In this document: one piece after another, positions 42,066 through 50,261 of the stretch | Layout: the number at the start of each line of letters is the position of its first letter | Numbering within the stretch: the first letter of the stretch is position 1 | Notes under the pieces: generated by a model | The model's database searches: none | What the model saw: only the letters and a program-made list of their open reading frames with translations | What the model was told of the DNA's origin: nothing | Made by a program: the position numbers and the translations under genes | Origin: Rugamonas fusca | GTDB taxonomy: Bacteria; Pseudomonadota; Gammaproteobacteria; Burkholderiales; Burkholderiaceae_D | Direction: 5' to 3' | DNA length: 64,000 nt | Assembly: GCF_014042365.1 (NCBI RefSeq) | Contig: NZ_JACEZS010000001.1 | Span: 372,001 to 436,000 of the forward strand

Positions 42066-42099
42066 GCAAGCCGCCCCGGCTGGCCGGGGCGTTCTTGCT
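42065..42099. terminator. Hairpin between the acyl-CoA ligase gene and nnrU-type gene
   Basis: CGCCCCGG (42072-42079) and CCGGGGCG (42084-42091) form a stable stem, and AGCAAG/CTTGCT extend it outward with a 2-base mismatch. There is no T tract, but it lies exactly between two convergent stop codons. Confidence 0.5.
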
Positions 42100-42673
42100 A
42101 AAAGGGCCGTACCCCGATCAGCCAGCCATGCAGCAGGAAGGCGAACACGGCCCAGCCGGCCAGGCCGGCCACCACCGTCGTCACCGTGGCGCCGGCGGTG
42201 CCAGCCGGATACACCTTGCCCTCGGCCGCATCGCGCTGGCGCGCGGCCCGGAAACAGAGGATGGCCCAGGCCAGGAAACTGCCGAACAGCACCACGTCAT
42301 GCAGCTTGCCGTTCGCCAGCAAGTGGGCCAGGGCCCACACTTTCACCCCCAGCAGCATGGGATGGTGGACGCGGGCCTTGATGCCGTTGCGGGGAATATC
42401 CTTGGCCGCCAACAGGATGAAGGCCACCGCCGTCAGCAAGCCCGCCACGTGGCGCATGGCGACGGGCGGCGTCCACAGCACGACGGGGTTGTGCCGCGCC
42501 AGGCCGAAGCCCCATACGATCAGGATGAACCCCGCCAGCGATAGCAGGCTGTATCGCGCTTTCCACTTCGCTTCGCCAAGTTGCGCGCGTTGGGCCGTGC
42601 GCCAGTCGTCTGCCACGACGCGCACGGAATGCACGCCCAAGAACAGCACCAGTCCCAGTATCAAGATGACCAT
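42098..42673 (-). CDS. NnrU family membrane protein
   Basis: The 191-residue protein has five or six membrane helices and starts MVILILGLVLFLGVHSVRVVADDWR, the NnrU signature. ARYSLLSLAGFILIVWGFG and HHPMLLGVKVWALAHLLANGKLHD follow. NnrU was first linked to nitrite/nitric-oxide reductase expression, and the family shares the isoprenylcysteine methyltransferase-like membrane fold. Its real role is unclear and no denitrification genes lie nearby. The ATG at 42673 has an AGAGGA site; an upstream in-frame start would add 13 residues lacking that site. Confidence 0.88.
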   Translation of the reverse strand: MVILILGLVLFLGVHSVRVVADDWRTAQRAQLGEAKWKARYSLLSLAGFILIVWGFGLARHNPVVLWTPPVAMRHVAGLLTAVAFILLAAKDIPRNGIKARVHHPMLLGVKVWALAHLLANGKLHDVVLFGSFLAWAILCFRAARQRDAAEGKVYPAGTAGATVTTVVAGLAGWAVFAFLLHGWLIGVRPF

Positions 42674-42810
42674 CGTTATCCTCTGTCGCAGATCGTGTTG
42701 TGGCGCCGCCAAAGACGCATCCCCATCGCCTTTTCGGCAACGTTGATTATACGTTCAGTCGGGCGCTGGCTTACAATGCAGCGCGCGGAGCACGATCGAA
42801 CAAAAAATAA

Positions 42811-42838
42811 TACGACCGTTCTTTTTCTGAGGTATAGT
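42811..42838 (+). promoter_or_regulatory. Operator and -10 box of the fadB-type gene
   Basis: TACGACCGTTC (42811-42821) lies 11 bases before TATAGT (42833-42838), where a -35 box would be. Its exact reverse complement occurs before the thiolase gene at 50156-50166. The core is a loose palindrome (TACG-AC-CGTT). TetR-type fatty-acid regulators of proteobacteria bind sites of this kind, so an operator for a common regulator is the natural reading. Confidence 0.5.
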
Positions 42839-42883
42839 AAGGTTTTCGCAGCAAGCCCGTTACCAACACAACAAGGAAGAGAC

Positions 42884-44971
42884 ATGACCGCCGAATATCA
42901 AGTCAACGGTTCCGTTGCCGTCATTACCCTGAACAATCCACCCGTCAACGGCCTGGGCCTGTCCACGCGCACGGCCGCCGTGGCTGGCATCAAGCAGGCG
43001 CTGGCGGATGACGCCGTCAAGGCCATCATCATCACGGGCGCCGGCAAGGCGTTTTCCGGCGGCGCCGACATCAAGGAATTCAATTCGCCCAAGGCGCTGG
43101 CCGAGCCGAGCCTGCACACGCTGATCGCCACGGTTGAAAATGCCACCAAGCCAGTGATTGCCGCCATCCACAGCGTCGCCATGGGCGGCGGCCTGGAACT
43201 GGCGCTCGGTTGCCACTACCGCGTGGCCTTGCCGGGCGCGCAGATCGCCCTGCCGGAAGTGAAGCTGGGCTTGCTGCCGGGTGCCGGTGGCACGCAGCGC
43301 CTGCCGCGCGTGCTGGGCCTGGAAATGGCGCTCAACATGATCGTCTCCGGTACGCCGGTGATGTCGGAAAAGCTGGCCAAGACGGCGCTGTTCGACGAAC
43401 TGCTGCCCGCCGACACTGACCTGATGGCTGGCGCCGTGGCGTTCGCCAACAAGGTGGCCGACGTGCGTCCGCTGCCGAAAGTGCGTGACCGCAAGGTCGA
43501 TTATCCGAACCACGAAGCCTTCCTGCAGTTCTCGCGCAACACCGTGAAGGCCATGTCCGGCCCGTTCCCGGCGCCGCTGGAATGCGTGGAAACCGTGGCC
43601 GCCACCGTCACCAAGAAGTTCGAGGATGGCCTGAAGTTCGAGCGCGACCGCTTCCTGCACCTGATCCAGACCACGGAATCGAAGTCGCTGCGCCATGCCT
43701 TCATCAGCGAGCGCCAGTGCAGCAAGGTGCCCGACGTGCCGGCCGATACGCCGGTGCGCGCCATCAAGTCGGCGGCCGTGATCGGCGCCGGCACCATGGG
43801 CGGTGGCATCGCCATGAACTTCCTGAACGCGGGTATCCCCGTCACCCTGCTGGAAACCAAGCAGGAAGCGCTGGACAAGGGCATGGCCACGATCCGCAAG
43901 AACTATGAGAACACGATGAAGAAGGGCAAGCTGACGCAGGAGAAGTTCGACCAGCGCATGGCCCTGCTCGGAGGTACGCTGTCGTATGACGACATCGGCC
44001 AGGCCGATATCGTGGTCGAAGCCGTGTTCGAGGACATGGGCGTCAAGGAAACCGTGTTCCGCAAGCTCGATGAAGTGATGAAGCAGGGCGCCATCCTGGC
44101 CAGCAACACCTCCACGCTGGACGTGAACCAGATCGCCAGCTTCACCGCGCGTCCGCAGGACGTGATCGGCCTGCACTTCTTCAGCCCGGCCAACGTGATG
44201 AAGCTGCTGGAAATTGTGCGCGGTGCCAAGACCGGCAAGGACGTGCTGGCCACGGCGCTGGCCCTGTCCAAGAAGCTCAAGAAAACCGGCGTGGTGTCGG
44301 GCGTGTGCGACGGCTTCATCGGCAACCGCATGATCGAGCAGTACAGCCGCCAGGCCGGCTTCCTGCTGGAAGAAGGCTGCCTGCCTGAGCAGGTGGACAA
44401 GGCGATCGAGAAATTCGGCTTCGCCATGGGCCCGTTCCGCATGGGCGACCTGGCCGGCAACGACATCGGCTGGTACATCCGCAAGCGCCGCTACGTCGAG
44501 TCGCCCGAGATCAGCTATTCGAAGACGGCCGACCTGTTGTGCGAAATGGGCCGCTTTGGCCAGAAGACGGGCGCCGGCTGGTATGACTACAAGGCAGGTG
44601 ACCGCAAGGCTTACCCATCGGACGTGGTCAACGCCATGATCGTCAAGCACTCGGCCGACATCGGCGTCGAGCGCCGCAAGATCAGCGACCAGGAAATCGT
44701 CGAGCGCCTGGTGTTTGCGATGGTCAACGAGGCGGCCCTGATCCTGGAAGAGGGCATCGCCATGCGTGCCTCCGACATCGACATGGTCTACCTGACCGGC
44801 TACGGCTTCCCGCTGTTCCGTGGCGGCCCCATGTTCTATGCCGACACGGTGGGCTTGCCCAACGTGTTGGCTGCCATCGAGAAGTACGGCCGCGGCCACC
44901 ACGGCGAAGCGTGGAAACCGGCGCCGCTGCTGCTGCGCCTGGCCGCCGAAGGGAAGACCTTCAACGGCTAA
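42884..44971 (+). CDS. FadB-type bifunctional enoyl-CoA hydratase / 3-hydroxyacyl-CoA dehydrogenase
   Basis: The 695-residue fusion has an N-terminal crotonase domain (1-200) with oxyanion and acid residues in GKAFSGGADIKEFN and GGGLELALGCHYRVALPGAQIALPEVKLGL. The NAD domain follows (about 300-480, VIGAGTMGGGIAMNFLNAG, LASNTSTLDVNQIAS, HFFSPANVMKLLEIV), then the dehydrogenase C-terminal domains (480-695). It carries out the hydration and oxidation steps of beta-oxidation. At about 695 residues it lacks the extra length of E. coli FadB and is closer to the peroxisomal-type form. Promoter and operator are shared in type with the thiolase gene at 50262. Confidence 0.92.
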   Translation: MTAEYQVNGSVAVITLNNPPVNGLGLSTRTAAVAGIKQALADDAVKAIIITGAGKAFSGGADIKEFNSPKALAEPSLHTLIATVENATKPVIAAIHSVAMGGGLELALGCHYRVALPGAQIALPEVKLGLLPGAGGTQRLPRVLGLEMALNMIVSGTPVMSEKLAKTALFDELLPADTDLMAGAVAFANKVADVRPLPKVRDRKVDYPNHEAFLQFSRNTVKAMSGPFPAPLECVETVAATVTKKFEDGLKFERDRFLHLIQTTESKSLRHAFISERQCSKVPDVPADTPVRAIKSAAVIGAGTMGGGIAMNFLNAGIPVTLLETKQEALDKGMATIRKNYENTMKKGKLTQEKFDQRMALLGGTLSYDDIGQADIVVEAVFEDMGVKETVFRKLDEVMKQGAILASNTSTLDVNQIASFTARPQDVIGLHFFSPANVMKLLEIVRGAKTGKDVLATALALSKKLKKTGVVSGVCDGFIGNRMIEQYSRQAGFLLEEGCLPEQVDKAIEKFGFAMGPFRMGDLAGNDIGWYIRKRRYVESPEISYSKTADLLCEMGRFGQKTGAGWYDYKAGDRKAYPSDVVNAMIVKHSADIGVERRKISDQEIVERLVFAMVNEAALILEEGIAMRASDIDMVYLTGYGFPLFRGGPMFYADTVGLPNVLAAIEKYGRGHHGEAWKPAPLLLRLAAEGKTFNG

Positions 44972-45202
44972 GCAAGTCGGGCCGCCTGCCAGGGCGGCCT
45001 GCTATGGGGCTGGCGGTCCTCGCTGACCGCCCCCCCGCGTTCGCGCAGCCATGGTGCCGCTTCCATTTCGCTAGTGTTGCCGCGTTTGGACAGCGGGAGC
45101 GGATTCAGCGGCGCCTGTCCCCGCCCCATTGTCCCGGCTTGAAATTCATGTAAGACTTGCTCCAGATTCATTGCTCCCACCGCAACCGGAGAGGAAGTCC
45201 CC

Positions 45203-45235
45203 ATGAGAGTCTGGCATCATGGCCGAAACCGCTAA
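45203..45235 (+). CDS. Possible 10-codon leader peptide overlapping the GGDEF-EAL-REC start
   Basis: ATG at 45203 follows the purine-rich GAGAGGAAG by 4 bases and reads MRVWHHGRNR to a TAA at 45233-45235. It runs across the start codon at 45219 of the large gene, which is in another frame and has no Shine-Dalgarno of its own. Short frames arise by chance, so this is only a candidate for translational coupling. Confidence 0.3.
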   Translation: MRVWHHGRNR

Positions 45236-48188
45236 ACCCCGCAACGACATTAACCGCCTCAGCCTGCGCGCCAGGCTGCTCATCTGCTTCTCCGCGCTCG
45301 TGGTGCCGGCCGTGCTGGCGGCCCTGGCTTCGCTGCTGATCCACGAGCGGCTGGTGGCCACCATGGGCGCCTATCTGGACCAGGATGCCCGCATCGTCGA
45401 ACTGGCCCTGCGCAGCAGCGCCGCGCTGGCGAACGCTGGCGCGACGCCGGCCGGCCAGAAGGCCGCGATGGAGGAAGTGCGCAACAACATGCGCAGCGCG
45501 GCCGCGCTGGCGCCGGACGCACTCAAGCAGGAAGCGCTCGACATTGGCGTGCTCAGCTACGACAGCCCACCCGATAAGCTGGCCGCCCGGCTGGCCACGC
45601 TGACCCAGCACGCGACCGACGCCAGTGCGGGCACGGAAGCGAGCTTGCGGCAATGGCGGGCCTTGTCGCGCGTGGTGCTGCTGCTGGGGCCCGCGTTGGC
45701 GCTCACACTGGGCACGGTATTGGCCTACGGCATCGCACGCGGCATGTACCGTACGCTCAGTGACTGCATCGCCTTCGCGCGCGACATCGCCGACGGCAAG
45801 ATGCCATCGCGCCTGGTCCCGGACAGCAAGAACGAATTTGACGTGCTGGTCATTGCCGTCAACGACCTCATGCTCGACGCTCGCCACAATTCGCAATTGC
45901 GTCACGAACATGAGGCGCGGATCGCGGTGCTCGAGCGGGCCGCGCTGCTGCACGCGGCCGGCAGCAAGGCCCTGGCCACAGGCACGGACGAGGACGGCTT
46001 GTTGGCCGCTTTTTGTCACGGGCTGGTCGAGCAGGGCGGCTACCGGGCCGCATGGATAGGCCACGCGCGCCAGGACAGCGACCACAGCATCGAATTGGCC
46101 GCGCACGCCGGCATCGACCGCGAATTCTTCGAATCGCTCCACCTCAGCTGGGGCCAGGACTTGCGCCGCCATGCCGCGTGCGGCGGCGCCGTCCTGCTGA
46201 AGAAGCCGCAGGTGGTGCGCGACATGGCTGACGCGCCCGCGTTCGCCACGTGGCGTGGCGCGTTGTTGATGCGCAACTTGGTCAGTTGCATTGCCGTGCC
46301 CTTGTTGCGCGGTGGCGAGGCGCTGGGCGTATTGGCCGTGTATGCCAGCGACGCCAGTCCGTGCAACGACGACGAAGTGGCCTTGTTGCAGGAGCTCAGT
46401 CACACGCTGGCGGCCGGCATGGAGCGCTACCGTGAACTGGCCGCGCGCCAGCGCGCCGAGCAATTGCTGGAACGGCGGGCCAATTACGATGCGCTGACGG
46501 GCTTGCCAAACCGGGCCACGCTGGAGGCGCAATTGCTGCCGATGGCGAGCGCCGCCGATGCGGGCGGCAAGCGCCTGGCCGCCCTGTTCATCGACCTCGA
46601 CCGCTTCAAGGAAGTGAACGACAACCTGGGTCACAAGGTGGGCGACACCATGCTGGTGGAAGTGGCGCGCCGCCTGGAAACGCTGGCCGGCGAGGGCAAT
46701 CTGGTGGCGCGCCCCGGTAACGACGAGTTTGTGATCTTGCTGCAAAATCTGGAAGCGGGGGGCGATGCGGCCGCCGTGGCCAGTGCTGTCGTGGCCGGCT
46801 TGGCCCAAGCGCTGCCCAGCGGGCCGGCGCAAGTGCGCCCGCTGGCGTCGGTCGGCATCAGCCTGTACCCGGACGACGGCGCCGACGTGGCCAGCCTGCT
46901 GCGCCTGGCGGACCTGGCCATGCAGGACGCCAAGAGCACGGGCGGCAATACCTTCCGCTTCTACGCGCCCGCCATGAACGCGCGCATGGCGGACCGCTTC
47001 GCCATGGAGGCCGACTTGCGCCAGGCGCTGGAGAAGGGCGAATTGCTGATGCATTACCAGCCCCAGGTGAGCCTGGTCAACGGCGCCATCACGGGGGCGG
47101 AAGCGTTGCTGCGCTGGCGCCATCCCACGCGTGGCATGGTGGCGCCCAACGAATTCATCCGGCTGGCCGAGGAAACGGGTCTCGTGCTGCCGCTGGGCGA
47201 ATGGGCGATCGGCCACGTGTGCGCGCAACTGGCGCGCTGGCGCAAGGCGGGGCTGGCCGTGCCCACGGTGGCGATCAATTTATCGGCCCAACAATTCCAC
47301 CAGCCAGGACTGGTGGAGGTGGTGCGCAAGGCGCTCGACGCGAACGGGCTGACAGCGCGCATGCTGGAGCTGGAACTGACGGAGAGCGCCGTCATGCGCG
47401 ATGTGCACGCGGCCACCGCCATCCTCAAGCAGCTCCAGCAGATGGGCGTGGGCGTGACGCTGGACGATTTTGGCACGGGCTATTCGTCGCTGTCCTACCT
47501 CAAGCGTTTCCCCTTGAACCACTTGAAGATCGACCGTTCGTTCGTGCGCGACGTCACCACCTCGCCCGACGATGCGGCCATCTGCAACGCCGTCATCAGC
47601 CTGGCGCACAGCATGCAAATCACGGTGATCGCGGAAGGCGTGGACACGGAGGGCCAGATGCACTACCTGCGCCGGCGCCTGTGCGACCAGATGCAGGGTA
47701 ATCATTTCAGCAAGGCGCTGTCGGGTGACGCCTTCGCCCAGCTGCTGACGGACGGCAAGCGCATGCTGCTGCCGGCAGACCGGACCCAGCGCACCTTGCT
47801 GATCCTCGACGACGAGCCCAACATCGTGCGCGCGCTGGCGCGGGCCTTGCGTCCCGATGGCTACAAGCTGTTGCTGGCCACGTCGGCGGCCGAGGCGTTG
47901 CAACTGCTGGCTGTCAACGAGGTGCAGGTGGTGTTGTCCGACCAGCGCATGCCGGAAATGAGCGGCACGGAATTCCTGGCCAAGGTCAAGGACCTGTACC
48001 CGGAAACGATACGGCTGATCCTGTCCGGTTACGCTGACCTCGAATCGGTGATTGACGCCATCAACCGCGGCGCCATCTACCGCTTCTTCACCAAGCCGTG
48101 GGAAGATGAAGCACTGCGCCGCTGCATCGCCGAAGCGTTCCGCCAGCAGCAGGTGGAGCATGGCGCCGACGCCGTTGCTAGCGCCTGA
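45219..48188 (+). CDS. Membrane sensor with GAF, degenerate GGDEF, EAL and C-terminal receiver domains
   Basis: The 989-residue protein has two membrane helices (about 19-42 and 148-170) around a periplasmic part, then a HAMP-like stretch, a GAF domain (about 235-405) and a GGDEF domain. The GGDEF signature is RPGNDEF (498-504), with the second glycycine position replaced by Asn. The EAL domain has Glu628 (EALLRW), DDFGTGYSSL, KIDRSF and AEGVDTEGQ, all catalytic residues kept. A C-terminal receiver (about 855-980) has Asp908 (LSDQRMP) and the TKPWEDE end typical of receivers in RpfG-type proteins. It is most likely a c-di-GMP phosphodiesterase. A receiver after EAL is an unusual order. Confidence 0.9.
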   Translation: MAETAKPRNDINRLSLRARLLICFSALVVPAVLAALASLLIHERLVATMGAYLDQDARIVELALRSSAALANAGATPAGQKAAMEEVRNNMRSAAALAPDALKQEALDIGVLSYDSPPDKLAARLATLTQHATDASAGTEASLRQWRALSRVVLLLGPALALTLGTVLAYGIARGMYRTLSDCIAFARDIADGKMPSRLVPDSKNEFDVLVIAVNDLMLDARHNSQLRHEHEARIAVLERAALLHAAGSKALATGTDEDGLLAAFCHGLVEQGGYRAAWIGHARQDSDHSIELAAHAGIDREFFESLHLSWGQDLRRHAACGGAVLLKKPQVVRDMADAPAFATWRGALLMRNLVSCIAVPLLRGGEALGVLAVYASDASPCNDDEVALLQELSHTLAAGMERYRELAARQRAEQLLERRANYDALTGLPNRATLEAQLLPMASAADAGGKRLAALFIDLDRFKEVNDNLGHKVGDTMLVEVARRLETLAGEGNLVARPGNDEFVILLQNLEAGGDAAAVASAVVAGLAQALPSGPAQVRPLASVGISLYPDDGADVASLLRLADLAMQDAKSTGGNTFRFYAPAMNARMADRFAMEADLRQALEKGELLMHYQPQVSLVNGAITGAEALLRWRHPTRGMVAPNEFIRLAEETGLVLPLGEWAIGHVCAQLARWRKAGLAVPTVAINLSAQQFHQPGLVEVVRKALDANGLTARMLELELTESAVMRDVHAATAILKQLQQMGVGVTLDDFGTGYSSLSYLKRFPLNHLKIDRSFVRDVTTSPDDAAICNAVISLAHSMQITVIAEGVDTEGQMHYLRRRLCDQMQGNHFSKALSGDAFAQLLTDGKRMLLPADRTQRTLLILDDEPNIVRALARALRPDGYKLLLATSAAEALQLLAVNEVQVVLSDQRMPEMSGTEFLAKVKDLYPETIRLILSGYADLESVIDAINRGAIYRFFTKPWEDEALRRCIAEAFRQQQVEHGADAVASA

Positions 48189-48253
48189 GCAAAATCGGGG
48201 ACGTAACACGGTTTTCCCATGCGGAAAAACCGTGTTACGTCCCCGATTTTGCT
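48188..48253. repeat. Long near-perfect inverted repeat (terminator or REPIN-like element)
   Basis: Arms of 30 and 31 bases (48188-48217 and 48223-48253) pair completely except for one extra A, around a 5-base loop. The sequence includes GGGGACGTAACACGG. It lies between the convergent ends of the GGDEF-EAL-REC and MFS genes, so it can act as a two-way terminator. Its length and GC-rich core also recall repetitive extragenic palindromes; only a genome-wide count would tell. Confidence 0.8.
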
Positions 48254-48269
48254 TTGGTGCTAGTTGGGC

Positions 48270-49973
48270 CTAGTCCGCGGCGTAGATGTCGTTGTCGCGG
48301 GTTTCCTTGACGAACAGCGCACCGATGACCACCGTGAGCAGCGCCACGACGATCGGATACCACAGGCCATAGTAGATGTCGCCCTTGAATGCCACCAGGG
48401 CGAACGCCGTGGTCGGCAGCAGGCCGCCAAACCAGCCGTTGCCGATGTGGTAGGGCAGCGACATGGACGTGTAGCGTATGCGGGTGGGGAACATTTCCAC
48501 CAGCATGGCGGCGATCGGGCCGTACACCATCGTCACGTACAGCACCAGGATGAACAGGATCAGCACCATCATCGGCCGGTTGATCTGGTCCTCGTCGGCC
48601 TTGGCGGGATAGCCGGCGGCCTTGACGGCGGCCGCCGTATCCTTCTTCAGGGCCGCTTCGGCCTTCTTGCTGGCGGCGTCGAAGTTCAGGCCATCGGGCG
48701 TCATCACGGCGTTGAACGAGGCGATCTCCTTGTCGCCGATCTTGATCACGGCCACCGAACCGGCCGGCGCGTCCACCTTGGTGTAGGCGACCGAGCTGTT
48801 CGACAATATGCCGGTGGCGATGTCGCACGAGGACGGGAATTTCTTCTGGCCCGTCAGGTTGAACTGGAAGTGGCAGGAGGCCGGGTCGGCCACCACGGTC
48901 ACGGGCGAATTCTTCAGGGCCGCTTCCAGCGCCGGGTTGCCATAGTGGGTCAGTGCGCCAAACAACGGCATGTAGGTGACGGCGGCCAGCAGGCAGCCGC
49001 CGAGGATGATGTACTTGCGGCCCACCTTGTCGGCCAGGCTGCCGAAGAAGATGAAGAACGGCGTCGCCAGCGCCAGCGCCACGGCGATCATCAGGGTGGC
49101 GTTGACGATGTCGATCTTCAGGGTCTGCTGCATGAAGAACAAGGCATAGAACTGGCCCGTGTACCACACGACGGCCTGGCCCATGGTCAGGCCGATCAGG
49201 GCCAGCACCACGATCTTCAGGTTGCGCCACTTGCCGAACGCTTCGCTCAGCGGGGCCTTGGAAGTCCGGCCTTCGGCCTTCATGCGGGCGAAGGCGGGCG
49301 ATTCATTCATCGACAGGCGGATCCACACGGAAATGCCCAGCAGCAGCACGGACACGAGGAAGGGCACGCGCCAGCCCCAGGCGTTGAACGCCTCCTCGCC
49401 GATGGCCTTGCGGGTGCCCAGGATCACCAGCAGCGACAGGAAAAAGCCCAGCGTGGCCGTGGTCTGGATCCATGAGGTGAACGCGCCGCGCTTGCCGTTG
49501 GGCGCGTGCTCGGCCACATAGGTGGCGGCGCCGCCGTATTCGCCGCCCAGCGCCAGCCCTTGCAGGATGCGCAGCGACACCAGGATGATGGGCGCGGAAA
49601 TGCCGATCGCCGCGTGGCTGGGCAGCAGGCCGACGATGAAGGTGGAACCGCCCATGATCAGGATCGTGATCAGGAAGGTGTACTTGCGGCCTATCATGTC
49701 GCCGAGGCGGCCGAACACGAGCGCGCCGAACGGGCGCACGATGAAGCCGGCCGCGAACGCCAGCAGGGCGAAGATGAAGGTGGTGGTCGGGTCGCCGACG
49801 AAGAATTGCTTGGCGATGATGGAGGCGAGCGAGCCGTACAGGTAGAAGTCGTACCATTCAAAGATGGTGCCCAGCGAGGATGCGAAGATGACCTTGCGCT
49901 CCTCCGCGGTGATCGCGCCGGCCTTAGGAGGCGGATTGCGCAGATCGGCACTGGTGCCGGATGAAACTGCCAT
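48270..49973 (-). CDS. MHS-type MFS transporter with a large periplasmic loop insertion
   Basis: The 567-residue protein is given from the ATG at 49973, which has an AGGAG site 8 bases upstream; a longer in-frame form would add 21 residues. Signatures: SSLGTIFEWYDFYLYGSLA at the first helix, RPFGALVFGRLGDMIGRKYTF (loop 2-3) and GSLADKVGRKYI (loop 8-9), as in the metabolite:H+ symporters (ProP, KgtP, ShiA). A non-membrane segment of about 125 residues (341-466) sits in the periplasmic loop after helix 9 and has Cys367 and Cys383, which could form a disulfide. Substrate unknown, probably an organic acid or betaine. Confidence 0.88.
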   Translation of the reverse strand: MAVSSGTSADLRNPPPKAGAITAEERKVIFASSLGTIFEWYDFYLYGSLASIIAKQFFVGDPTTTFIFALLAFAAGFIVRPFGALVFGRLGDMIGRKYTFLITILIMGGSTFIVGLLPSHAAIGISAPIILVSLRILQGLALGGEYGGAATYVAEHAPNGKRGAFTSWIQTTATLGFFLSLLVILGTRKAIGEEAFNAWGWRVPFLVSVLLLGISVWIRLSMNESPAFARMKAEGRTSKAPLSEAFGKWRNLKIVVLALIGLTMGQAVVWYTGQFYALFFMQQTLKIDIVNATLMIAVALALATPFFIFFGSLADKVGRKYIILGGCLLAAVTYMPLFGALTHYGNPALEAALKNSPVTVVADPASCHFQFNLTGQKKFPSSCDIATGILSNSSVAYTKVDAPAGSVAVIKIGDKEIASFNAVMTPDGLNFDAASKKAEAALKKDTAAAVKAAGYPAKADEDQINRPMMVLILFILVLYVTMVYGPIAAMLVEMFPTRIRYTSMSLPYHIGNGWFGGLLPTTAFALVAFKGDIYYGLWYPIVVALLTVVIGALFVKETRDNDIYAAD

Positions 49974-50070
49974 GATGAGTCTCCTGATTTTATTGTGCTT
50001 TTTTTGTCTTGAATCACATGAACTGACGGGATACAACGTTGTCAGCTTGGTTTGAGTCTGAGCGCTTAAC

Positions 50071-50108
50071 CTTACGGTAAGCTTGCGTCAAACTTACGCC
50101 AAGCTTAC
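50071..50108. repeat. Palindrome cluster in the MFS-thiolase divergent promoter region
   Basis: CTTAC-G-GTAAG (50071-50081) overlaps a larger inverted repeat. Its arms, GTAAGCTTGCGT (50077-50088) and ACGCCAAGCTTAC (50096-50108), pair with one bulged base around a 7-base loop. No T tract follows in either direction, so an operator for the MFS gene is likelier than a terminator. The regulator is unknown. Confidence 0.4.
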
Positions 50109-50155
50109 AGCCGGTGCCGCAAAAACGCTGGGCGTGCGGTGCCGGAAAAATTTGC

Positions 50156-50183
50156 GAACGGTCGTACTAAAATATGCTATTCT
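50156..50183 (+). promoter_or_regulatory. Operator and promoter of the thiolase operon
   Basis: GAACGGTCGTA (50156-50166) is the exact reverse complement of the motif before the fadB-type gene. With TATTCT (50178-50183) as -10 box the spacing is 11 bases, the same as there. TAAAAT (50168-50173) is an alternative -10, so the geometry is suggestive, not proven. Confidence 0.5.
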
Positions 50184-50261
50184 TACCTTCATCGCAGTAG
50201 TTACCGCGGCCGCCATGGGGTGCGCGCGCGGCTCAAAACCATTACCCATCAGGAGACTCAC

